This document shows, one piece after another, positions 54,896 to 64,000 of a stretch of 64,000 nt of DNA. The stretch comes from Isoetes taiwanensis (Eukaryota > Streptophyta > Lycopodiopsida > Isoetales > Isoetaceae), in assembly GCA_021234155.1 (NCBI GenBank), contig JAJEKV010000057.1, positions 3,069,821-3,133,820 of the forward strand, in the 5' to 3' direction. The translations under genes were made by a program, and so were the position numbers. Position 1 is the stretch's first letter; each line of letters begins with the position of its first letter. The notes under the pieces are model-generated. The model was given only the letters and a program-made list of their open reading frames with translations, was not told the origin of the DNA and ran no database searches.

Positions 54896-56100
54896 TATGG
54901 GAAAGCCTCTCTAAGGAGGCTAGAACAAATAAAGAACGGGAAGCCTTCAAGCATTATAGGAAGGAAGGCAACTTGTTGTACCACAAGCATAAGTTGTGTG
55001 TGCCCGGATCATCAGGTATAAGGAAGTTAATTCTTCACGACACACACAATAGCCCAATAGCAGGGCACGCGGGGTTTATGAAGACCTACTTCAAGATTCG
55101 AAGTAGTTATTTCTGGCCGGGAATGAAGAAGCAGATAGCCAGATATATTCGGGAGTGTCAGTTGTGCCAGCAGACCAAGGCAGAGCAGCTTCGAATTCCG
55201 GGAGCCTTGGAACCTTTAGCAGTGCCGAATGCGAAATGGGAAGTGGTAAGCATGGATTTTATCGCAGGACTTCCTAGAACTCTTCGAGGCAAGGATGCAT
55301 TAATGGTTGTCGTAGACAAATTATCTAAGATGGTACATTTTGTGCCTTGCAAGACTACGGACATAGCATTAGATACTGCCAAGCTATTTGTAAAGGAGAT
55401 TTTTAGAGTCCATGGCATGCCTCAGGAGATAATTTCGGACAGAGATTCCAAGTTCATGAGTGCTTTTTGGCAGGACCTCTTTAGCACCATCTAGACGAAG
55501 CTCTCCATGAGCACGGCTTATCATCCGCAGACGGATGGCCAGACGGAGCGCACGAATCGAATCATTGAAGATATGCTTAGAAGTAATGTGTGGAATAAGC
55601 AATCCAAGTGGGATGAGTACATCCACTTGGTAGAATTCGCCTACAACAGTGCCAAGTAGGAATCATCCCAGATGTCTCCCTTCATGGTAAACTACGTTTA
55701 CCAGTGCCTAACCCCGGATACTTGGCACAATCCTGTGTCAAAGGTTGAAGTATCCCAGCAGATGCTAGGAGATATGCAGCAGCTGGTGGAAGAAGTAAGG
55801 GGGTACTTATTAGCAGCAAGAAGTCGGCAGAAGAGTGTAGCCGACAGGCACAGGACCGTAAGGGAGTTCAAGGTAGGAGACAGCGTGTGGTTGAAGATCA
55901 AGGTGAAGCAAGCTAAGCTTCGGATTGGGAATTATAAGAAGCTTGCCCCTAGGTGGGCCAGTCCATTCAAGATCTTGGAGAAGATGGGCTCGCAGGCCTA
56001 CAAGTTGGATCTCCCGGCGCACCTTAAGGTCCACAAAGTCTTCCATGTAAGTTTATTGAAAAGGCACAATCCTAACCCTGATGAGGTCTTGGATATACTC
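54896..56100 (+). pseudogene. pol: Pol part 3: integrase
   Basis: Resumes the pol frame exactly after the transposon. The zinc-binding HHCC module (ILHDTHNSPIAGHAG ... CQLCQQTKAE) is followed by the DDE core: MDFIAGLP, ISDRDSKF and HPQTDGQTERTNRIIED. The GPY/F-like C-terminal module shows LAPRWASPFKILEKMG and AYKLDLP. TAG codons at 55492 and 55657 break it. Integrase inserts the element's cDNA into host DNA. A frame slip near 56100 separates it from the chromodomain. Confidence 0.88.
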
Positions 56101-56345
56101 CAACTTTGTTGGAAATGACAGAAGAGCAAGTTGAAATTGTGCCTGAGTTACTTCTTGATAAGTCATTCAAGAAGACTAGGAGGTCTCAGTTCCTCCAGTA
56201 TTTGGTCAAGTGGAAACACTTGCCCGTGGAAGACGCGACATGGGTATTGAAGCAGGATTTGGAGAAGCAATACCCAGAGGTTATGAAGGAGTTTGATGGG
56301 CGAGTCGTGTCCGACTTGGTCGACCCCGACTTGCCAGGAGGTTAG
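56101..56345 (+). pseudogene. pol: Chromodomain at the integrase C-terminus
   Basis: After the frame slip: PTLLEMTEEQVEIVPELLLD, then QYLVKWKHLPVEDATW and a helix (DLEKQYPEVMKEF). YLVKWK and ATW are the chromodomain core; the Trp of VKW is one cage residue. The first cage aromatic is not obvious, as in the divergent chromodomains of many plant chromoviruses. In this family the domain directs integration to heterochromatin, in some cases by binding methylated H3 Lys9. It is notable here because the element also encodes an H3-like tail. Confidence 0.85.
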
Positions 56346-56415
56346 CTTAAGATGTTTCTTAGTTAGCCTTTAGCTCTGGCAGATGTATTCTAGCTAGTGG
56401 AATACATATGCCGGG

Positions 56416-56800
56416 CGATGATGAGATAAGCCTTTAAGACATTCTCTAGGCCGACATGCACCAAGAGGTGCGCATGACCAATAGGGTCATGCAAGAGAGG
56501 AAGTGAGGCACGGTGTGCGATGATGGGACATCGGTCAGATGCTCTCTATGCCATGATGCGGGGCTCGCACACCTGGCCATAGGGGGGTCATGGTGAAGGT
56601 CAAAGTGATCATGCGCGATGATGGGATCGTGAGACGTTCCCTAGCTTAAAACCCTTGGGGCATGATGCACTAGGGGTACTCGGCACCGAATAACCGAGTA
56701 CAAGGTAGCACTTGATCATGGACGATGATGGGATCATCTTAAATGGTCCTTAAGCTCAAATCCGAAAGGGCCATGATCGAGTGCAAGGTAATTGTAAGGG
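56416..56800 (+). repeat. 3'UTR tandem module of about 100 bp, four copies
   Basis: Each unit opens CGATGATGRGA (56416, 56518, 56616, 56723) and has CCATGATGC or CATGATCGA about 45-60 bp later; the rest is diverged. It lies after the chromodomain stop in the element's 3' region. Confidence 0.65.
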
Positions 56801-57051
56801 GGGTGGTCCCCTAAAACCACAAATTTATTAAATAAACTAACGTAATGTGCTACTTGTGCAGGCAAGTGAGTAGCGAGCATCGAGGAGAGGCGCATTACGA
56901 GAAGATGGGGGACCATGATTTAGATTAAATTATGAACCCTAATAACTCTTATAGTAATGTTTTGAATTATTATAAGGAGTAACCTTGTAAAGGCTATATA
57001 ATTTTGTATACATACAAATATAGCCTAAAACTTTTGGCAATTAACTCTTAA
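56801..57051. other. 3' region of the giant element, no gene
   Basis: AT-rich sequence up to the Helitron insertion point. Nothing supported. Confidence 0.4.
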
Positions 57052-60000
57052 CTAGAAACGTGTGCCCGGCGTAGTGGACGTGTGGAACGAATAGATATAA
57101 TGGAATTCATATATGAAAGTTCCTAGTTTTATCCATACTTGAAGAAATTGTACTTGATAAATATAAAACTTGGCTACTCAATTGTCTTCTTCTGTGAAGC
57201 TATAGATTAATTTGTTGCATATTCATGCCATCCATGTTTTGTCCATTCCCATTATAAACACATTTGTATCTATGAATTTTGCATAGAACATATAGGGTCC
57301 AATTTTAATAACAAAATATAAGCAAAAGAAATATATGTGATGTGATGACATGGTTCATATGTATTATTGCATGCCCCATTCATGAGCTGCATATTACACC
57401 TCCCACTTTTTTAGCATTTATAGAAACATAAATCTACAAACCCTAAATCCTAAAAGCATAAACCTGTGAAGCCTAAATCCAAAAGCTAAAGCTGGGAGTA
57501 GTAGTTGTGATTGATTGGTGATCATAAAGCCCTAAACCCTAAAACCCTAACCTAAATCAAAATATATTAATTGTCCAGCAAAGGTTCATCGTCAATGTTG
57601 GGCCTTAGTAGCTATATGCATAGTCCATGTTCACATCCTCAAAACGTTTTTGTGCATAGTAGATGCATCATTGAGAGAAAATAAGCAGAAATTAGATGTA
57701 GACTTTCATGCAAACTATTTCTAAAGTTTTTTGCATTGATGTGGATGAGAATTTTAAACAGCCTGTGACAAATGGTGATGTTTGCGGGAGTTGATGTTCT
57801 CCAACAATGTTTCTTTTTGTGGTCAAATCCTTCTTAAGCATTTGACCAAGATTTATACACTCAAAATCATCATTCATATGAAAATGTGAAATGCTTCATT
57901 AAACGTGACAAATGTTGATGTCTATGAAAGTCGATGTTCTCCATTAATGTTTCTTTTTGTGGTCAAATCCCTGAAGAAAAGGAAGCGGTTTGTACATAAT
58001 ATTTCATGAAACATTTTGAACCTGCTTGGCACCTTGCAATAATCACAACCATGTCAAATGCCAGATAATGCCCAAAGTCTACTTACACACAATATATTAC
58101 TAACTTGTGTTTAAGTATGAGTACCTCGTTACGTAAACCCTCTTCTTAAACACTGCCTAGTCCAGGAAAAAAAATTGCATGCGCACGCGTTTTTCTACAC
58201 ATGCATACTGGTAAAAGAAGTTGCAGGTTCTACCTCAAATGCATACTTCATATCATGAATTTCCAACGAATGCCCCATCCATCTGCAACATTGTCATGGA
58301 CATGAAAAGCCCACAAAAGCAAAACAAATTAGATAGAAGTAGAAGTATTCCAATGCCAAATTAGATCATTTGCCTCAGTGAAAAAGTGGCATTCAAACAA
58401 ATCAAATAGAAGTAGGAAAGTATTCCAGTACCGAATTAGATCATTTGCCTCAGTGAAAAAGTGGCATTCAAACTGTAATTTATATAATTTGTAGAAGCCA
58501 TAACAGTATCTAAAACACTACTGTCACCATAAAAATGGAAAATAAAAGTACTTCCTTGTTTCGGTTTTAGTATTTTCTGCCTGAAAAGCAGAATATAGTA
58601 CTTTTTAGAACATAGTACTTTTTGGATCTCATTCTGCAAAATCCTGTTCTTGTAGAACCTCCAACAGTAACATGTGCCCCAATTATCATATTTGTCCATT
58701 CTCTGCGGTGCTATAGAGAGTCATAGAGCTATAGCTATTACCTATAGAGAGTCGTAGAGCTATAGCTATTAACTGAGCTCTAAGATCTTCATCCAAAGGC
58801 CATTAAGTATTGTTACAAAATAGAGAAAATAGGAAACGAAAAATGGATCACCTTATGTAGCTAAATTCTTAAATGGTTCTCAATGTCAAATCAAACCACC
58901 ATGATCATAATAATTTACAACACAAATTGCAAGTCACAATAAATGAGGAAAACATGGGATGTTATTGCATAATGCTGGTAAGACACGCTATAATGAATTT
59001 CATATACACTAAATCATTTTTGAGTAGAAAGAGAGCTGGGATTTTTACCTCTAAGCTTGGTGAGACGTGTGAATTTGCATAGATCTGACCAATTTCAATG
59101 GCGAGATCTTCAACAGCTGTGACAGTGTTTCAGACCAGGGTTTATGCACAGGACAAAAGCTACCAGTTGATATGCTATTTTGCTAGCCAAAGGATTAATT
59201 TTAATAACGCCATGAACATATGTAGCAAATCTTTGCCCAAAAGCTGCCACCTTCAAAGAAAAACCTCATGTAAGAGCCATCATAATACACATTTATGAAT
59301 AAGCATAAAATCTACATAGAAAGAAGTACAAACCATCAGCTTGAAATTAGCTTCACTTAAAGCTATCAAGAAGCATCAAAATATGAATTGACTCCAAAAC
59401 CCTGAATCTAAGAAAGATTGTTGTTGTCGCTATCCAAATGCAGATGTGCAATACTGATTATTGTCCAAGCAAGATGCTTGCAAGCAAGAAAACATGAATC
59501 TGCTATGACTTGCAAAAATTCCAAAAATGAGCAAAGCAACTTTGAAGAGATTGCATATAAAATATATTTGCCAGACGAAGTTGCTGGAGCTGTTGCACGA
59601 CTAACCTGCTTCCAGCATTTTTTTGAGCGGAGGAAGAAAATATGGAAGGAAGCCGAAGTTTAAGCGTTTACTATGAAGGAACACGTTTAAGCAGAAGAAG
59701 AAAATATGAAAGGAAGCCGAAGAAAATATGAAGGCACACATTTACTTAAAGAAACAACCAGGTTCTGCAAGATTGAAAGAGACCCTTACCGGCTGCAAAT
59801 CCATTGGCCTTGCCAAAATCCGAACTCTGCCGTCCTCTGCTTGCCGACCTTTGCTTGCACCTATGCTTGCCGTTGCCAAGAAAATGTAACCAAGAAAACC
59901 TTGCTTGCTTGCTCTGGAACCCTAAATAAATCTGGCATTGGTGCGGCTGCAGGTCCTATCAGCATGGCGAGCACATCTGTCGTTTCTAAGAGGAATAAAA

Positions 60001-60438
60001 ACGGATAGAAGCTGAAAGCTTTTGATGCCGTCTTTGATGCTGCTCCTGTTTGCAGTGGAAGACCAATGATCCCAAGTTGTTAATGAACGATTCCTGCACG
60101 TTAGGTTCAAATCCAGCAAACAAAGAAAATAAAGAAGAGGAGAAAAGGCTCACCCTATATGAAATGCAAGATCAGGCCCATCTTAAGAAATTGTGGATAA
60201 AGATGGAGTAATTCTGAGGCGCCCAAGTCCTGAAGCGTCAAAACGTAGAGTAGATAAAGAGAAAATCTCGAACTTAAATTTCTTCTAGGCCTACGCGAAT
60301 ATAGAGAGGAAAGAAATCGCCGGTCAGATTCAAAATTCGCATAGGCGTCCCGCAAGCAGCAGAGGGAACACCGCATGCGGCGTTACATGCGGCGTTCCGG
60401 GCACGAAAACCAAAGCCCTCTCTTTTTAAAAAAGAAGA
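57052..60438 (-). mobile_element. Probable Helitron nested in the chromovirus 3' region
   Basis: Minus-strand element. 3' end: ACACGTTTCTAG with T after it (plus strand 57052-57060), the same terminus as at 15379, but its hairpin has lost one arm. 5' end: TCTTCTTTTTTAAAAAGAG preceded by A (plus strand 60419-60438), resembling plant Helitron 5' ends in the initial TC and the AT-rich run into GAGAGGGC. Insertion between A and T is as expected. There is no Rep or helicase inside, so it would be non-autonomous. Several minus-strand stretches look like captured exons. The 3' end is firmer than the 5' end. Confidence 0.55.
59050..59660 (-). pseudogene. Candidate captured exon fragments in the Helitron
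   Basis: Minus strand, two protein-like stretches. About 59480-59600 reads RATAPATSSGKYILYAISSK, then FLEFLQVIADSCFLACKHLA. About 59050-59240 reads FATYVHGVIKINPLASKIAY and, in another frame, DLAIEIGQIYANSHVSPSLE followed by a GTAAAA splice-like site. I do not recognise the source gene or genes. Helitrons commonly pick up such pieces, so a host origin is plausible. Confidence 0.3.
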
Positions 60439-60546
60439 TAGGAATTTGATCGTTTGAAATTAAATTAAAATTGTATGCTTATGTTGTTTTTGCAGGGATA
60501 GGGTAGGTTCGCCACCTTAGCGCAATGCTGAGGACAGCAATGTCCT

Positions 60547-60559
60547 AAGGGGGGGAGAA
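60547..60559 (+). other. Polypurine tract
   Basis: AAGGGGGGGAGAA directly before the 3' LTR; it primes plus-strand DNA synthesis. Its place confirms element orientation and the LTR start. Confidence 0.9.
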
Positions 60560-62148
60560 TGTGACGTTCCAGGGGAATATACGCCATAGATACGTATATT
60601 CCTGGACCCGTCACTATACAAGTCTACACTTGTAGCCTTGTATACCTTAGAAGTGGCAAAGGGCACATATCTAAGTTAATTGTTTAACTTAGATAACCTT
60701 AGGATAAGGCCCATTTCCACATGGCCTTATCCTATTGGGCATCCTAGTGGTGCCACATGGCATACCATGTGAACCCTATCTTATATTAGCACTAACCCTA
60801 ACCCTAGACCTCTTTTCCTGACTCTAGCACCTGAACACTTCTCTACGCACTCGAAACCCCGTTTCAAGCATCGTTCGTCGTAGCATAGACTGGTGCAGCA
60901 GCCCCCGAAGTGTGCGCATGATTGTAGAGGGAGCACAACCTCGACCACATCAAGGAGCAATGGAGACACCATGAATGGGAGGAAGCGCTTCTGGAGTAGG
61001 TAGGTGGAGTAGAGTTCATAGTGGTTCATCTGGAAGTTAGTACTCCAGATGGGTCTGTGTGTTGTATCTAGAGTAGAGCCATCCTAGAACCTTTGTTGAA
61101 CATCTTGAACCCTAATCAAGGAACCCTAACTGTAAGTTAGATATGTATGATTATGTTAAGATGTTCTTACTATGATTATCATGACTTGATGTTATGTGAT
61201 GTTGGGTGATCATGTTTGCTCCTCTTGTATTGGGAAGGGGGGTAGAGACCTAGCAGCCATTATGTAGTATGCTCCTAATCTAGATCCCTTAGTTCCTATT
61301 AGTTGCAGCCTGTGCATAGGAACCCACCGGGCTATGGAGGCTATATGATGTGACTCAGCACTACATAACGGGGCTAGAGGCAATGCGGACGGAGGATCCC
61401 TGCCGAGTGGGGGCTTCGGGGGATCCCATAGTGGGCTAGACTTATGGTCGGTCACTTCGTGTGGGCCGAGCATGGGTCCGACACCTCCTGGGGCAATGGT
61501 GTCACCCTGCCTCTCAAGAGTTGCAAGTGTCAGCTTGGCTCTTGTTTTGGGGGGTCCAGTCGGGTATGAATCGTGTGTCACCACGATCCTCTAGTCACCC
61601 GAGGAGCCTCTAGATCCCGGGAAGGGGAGATGCAACCCTTCCTGCCTTGATGGACCAGGGAGATGCAACCTGGAGTAGTCCAGATGGGTGATGCCATGGG
61701 ATTACGTATCCGGAAGGCTAGAGTCATGCTAGAGCCTGGTGGAACCCATCTGCAAAGTATGCACAGGAGGGGCGGATAGACGCCATTGTCATGGCTCTAC
61801 CTTGAGGCCTATCCAGTCAGTCGACTTCCATATGAGTCAGAGCCACGGGTAGGAGCTCTCATGTTTTGTGGCATATGAGTATGTTCTTTGCAGCTATGGA
61901 TATGTGGATGAGCTACCCTTCGAGGTAGTATGTTGTATTGTTATTGCTAGTTCTGACGATGTTTGTGCTTCCGCTGTGATAGGAGCCCATAGGGGAAGGG
62001 CATGCAAGACACCTTCGTGTCCCCTTCCCGCACTACGATCATCTCAGAGTGCGGGATAGACGGAGGGCCCGTGCGGTTGAAGGACCGGATGGGGGATTTC
62101 CTGCCCGGTATACGGCCGGGCGCCATATATTTAGCAGGGAGCGTCACA
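60560..62148 (+). repeat. 3' LTR of the giant chromovirus
   Basis: 1,589 bp, same ends as the 5' LTR and the same telo-box-like ACCCTAACCCTAG near 60800. Two deletions of about 16 and 45 bp relative to the 5' LTR account for most of the length difference. Substitutions are few by eye, so the insertion is not ancient. Confidence 0.92.
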
Positions 62149-62640
62149 CATTTTTAATGTCGGTGACACTGGGTGCTGATGGGGTGCTTTACTTTTTAGT
62201 ATGTGCATTTTCGTCCTGCAAGAACATGCCCATGACGGGTTCTTTTAAGCGCGTGTTAAGTTCGAAAGGCTCTAGAAATGGAAGTTTGTTTAGCCATATC
62301 ATCAATCCGGCTAGGGAGTGATGATCTCCCGCTTTCTAGTAGCATGGAGGTGCTGGAATTCAATTTTCAAAAAAGAGGAATGCAATTCTTGTTTTTATGG
62401 CAGGTTCTTGAGTATCAATTTCTGTTATGCCCCAAAATTCTTTGGGCTTCAATGGATCTCGTTGCAACATATGCAGCTGAATTTGAAGCGAGATTTGAAG
62501 GTACAAATCCAGAGAAGATAGCTGCTGCTTTTGGATACAATTTGCAATCTTATATACCAAGCATTGACGTATACCATAAACCAGTTATAGAATAAGTCTG
62601 ACATAAATATCCCTATAGAAAAATGATATACGATAAGATC
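62149..62640. other. Right flank of the insertion, perhaps part of the interrupted gene
   Basis: Begins with the CATTT duplication. The minus strand has short protein-like pieces (LNKLPFLEPFELNTRLKEPV, then GMFLQDENAHTKK) that end close to the insertion point and could be an exon of the methyltransferase-like gene, but frames are broken. The plus-strand frame 62278-62595 overlaps them. Neither is certain. Confidence 0.3.
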
Positions 62641-62665
62641 AATAGAAAACCAAAGATAGGTAAAC

Positions 62666-62900
62666 CTTATGAGCCCAAGGAAAAGCCTCCCCTGGTTGAT
62701 GAATGATCGGGCTAAATGAAGGGTGTCTGAGAAGAGGACGGCCGCTAGCACCCATGACGTCGAGAACGACCTCCGAGAACTCCCCTAGTTGGTGCAGCCG
62801 GAGCGTCTCCCCGTTAGGGGGGATGTGCACCGCATCGTGCTGGCCCTATAGAGCGACATGCATGTTCTATAACCGGGGAACGAGAGTTAGGACGATAAGG
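62666..62900 (-). pseudogene. Candidate first exon of a minus-strand gene
   Basis: Read from an ATG near 62860: MHVAL, a TAG, then GQHDAVHIPPNGETLRLHQL and LGEFSEVVLDVMGASGRPL, ending AFPWAHK at 62666, where AAG/GTTTACC could be a weak 5' splice site. GC-rich and protein-like, unlike its surroundings. It is in the right place and strand to be the 5' exon of the methyltransferase-like gene cut at 35255/62149, but no sequence link proves that. Confidence 0.3.
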
Positions 62901-64000
62901 ACTAGCTAGTGCGGGCTATGGCGGCTTGCTCCGGCGATAGATGGCGATTGAACAGGCTGGAGTTGAGGAGGCGAAGTCCTGAGAAGATCTTTGAAGCTAC
63001 GACTCTTCTCCGGCGCTCCCTTTTCTTGTTATTGTCCCTTTCTTTCCAAGTAGGAAGCCTAATTCCAGAAGTCATCGAATCCCCTTCTCCACAAACACAA
63101 AATCTAATTAATTTTTCCATGTTTTGCTTCAAAAATCCACCTCTTAAGGTTCAGATCCGTTCAACAGAGACAATGCACCATTTTTGGAGCAGAAAACTGG
63201 AACCCACGTCCAATAACAACTATAGGGGATTAAACATGCTTTTGATGACTTGGGCGATGAATGGTTAAGAAGGTTGAAACATCCACGAGATAGGGACTCG
63301 TGGATCATGGGCAAAAGGTATAGAAACACGCGAATTTGCAGCATAAAACAGTGGCAGAAGAAATAGGGTAGGAAGAAAGAAGAAGACGAGGTGGGTTGTT
63401 GTCAAGGAATGGATTGACGCCAAAAATGAGACGGAAAAAAGGTTAATTAGGGCAATCCCTTGCATTCAGCAAACTCCTCGGTCCTCTTCTACCCTCTTCT
63501 TCCCTCCAAATCACCTCTGCCCTCTTCTTCCCACCAAATTACCTCTGCCCAAATCAATCCATGGTCCTCTTCTGCACTATTTTCACCTTTTTTGCACTAT
63601 ATTCATCTCTTCTCAGCACAAATACGGTAACAAATCTATTTCTGTTGAATCTGGAGAAGAAATGGGGTTTCTATTCCATTTTTTGGCATGTTGTTTGTTC
63701 TTGCTTTCAAATGGGCATGTTTCTTGTTTCTTGTTCTTGCTTTGAAGCAGCCCATGGCATTGCCGAAATGAAGTAGCCTAGCTTGTTTTTTTGCACCCTT
63801 GGTTTAATTAATTTCCTTCAAGTAACATAGGCTTCGCTTAAACCATCCTCAACCATTTTTTATGGAATCGGGCATAAACTTCAGCTGGGATTGAAAAGCA
63901 AGGAGCAAAATTTTAAGAGCAATAAGATAGATCATATAAAGTCATAGTGTGACCTACGTGTCAGGTAGTGCATACATGATCGGACAGACTTGGTGATTTG
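62901..64000. other. No supported gene
   Basis: C/T-rich runs near 63465-63600 (TCCTCTTCTACCCTCTTCTT and similar) and AT-rich sequence. It might be the 5'UTR or promoter of the minus-strand gene candidate. Open frames are short and overlapping. Confidence 0.35.

Larger units (their letters stand above)
35256..62148 (+). mobile_element. Giant Ty3/gypsy chromovirus carrying a histone H3-like ORF
   Basis: One insertion of 26,893 bp bounded by LTRs (35256-36901 and 60560-62148) and the CATTT duplication. In order: LTR, Met-tRNA primer site, H3-like ORF, hairpin repeats, TATA box, a second unknown ORF, gag, protease, reverse transcriptase, RNase H, integrase, chromodomain, 3' repeats, purine tract, LTR. 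The order RT-RNaseH-integrase and the chromodomain after integrase identify a chromovirus. Without the nested DNA transposon (10.4 kb) and probable Helitron (3.4 kb) the element would be about 13 kb. Nonsense codons and frame slips in the second ORF, gag and pol show that this copy is no longer autonomous, whereas the H3-like frame is intact. It interrupts the methyltransferase-like gene. Confidence 0.9.

Noticed and set aside
62278-62595. 105-codon plus-strand ORF right of the insertion
   Set aside because: Overlaps minus-strand protein-like frames and has no recognisable domain; not supported as a gene.

Overview
This window is nuclear DNA of a land plant. The grounds are two plant-type leucine-rich-repeat receptor kinases (an almost complete GHR1-like gene and a fragment resembling RPK2/TOAD2), spliceosomal GT-AG introns, Helitron ends, a LINE array, and a Ty3/gypsy chromovirus primed by initiator Met-tRNA. 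I cannot name the species. The DUF7869-type DNA transposon and the beta-class DNA methyltransferase-like gene make me lean to a seed-free lineage, but only weakly. The region is dominated by transposons. I see no CRISPR array, rRNA or prokaryotic operon.

Layout. 1-3 kb: two decayed minus-strand coding stretches (a coiled-coil protein and a protein-kinase N-lobe). 4.06-4.44 kb: CpG-rich palindrome clusters. 5.2-8.4 kb: two tandem copies of a 1.6 kb repeat. 10.3-14.7 kb: the GHR1-like receptor pseudokinase (plus strand, three coding exons, one single-base frameshift near its end). 15.38 and 27.65 kb: inward-facing 3' ends of one Helitron family. 21.5-25.5 kb: three tandem copies of a LINE 3' end. 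28.3-29.5 kb: a PIF1-like helicase fragment beside an RPK2-like LRR fragment. 29.85-35.26 kb: a multi-exon minus-strand gene for a beta-class DNA methyltransferase-like protein, broken by a 2.8 kb non-autonomous LTR element (29936-32749) and by the giant element described next.

35256-62148 is one Ty3/gypsy chromovirus with 1.6 kb LTRs, a CATTT target-site duplication, a Met-tRNA primer site and a polypurine tract. In order it holds: LTR; an intact 373-codon ORF whose first ten residues are the start of histone H3 ([10 protein letters not shown]) and whose last 87 residues align without gaps to the H3 histone fold; paired hairpin repeats and a TATA box; a second unrecognised ORF; gag; protease, reverse transcriptase and RNase H; integrase; a chromodomain; a long 3' region; and the second LTR. 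Two further elements are nested in it: a 10,432 bp DNA transposon (44464-54895, TA duplication, terminal inverted repeats, degenerate DUF7869-type transposase), and a probable 3.4 kb Helitron (57052-60438).

The most interesting signal is the element-borne H3-like protein. The same element encodes a chromodomain, a class of module that in chromoviruses can recognise methylated H3 Lys9, and a protein carrying the H3 Lys4/Lys9 tail. One mobile element may therefore carry both a histone-mark reader and a histone-tail ligand. The rest of its pol is decayed, but the H3-like frame is open from start to stop.
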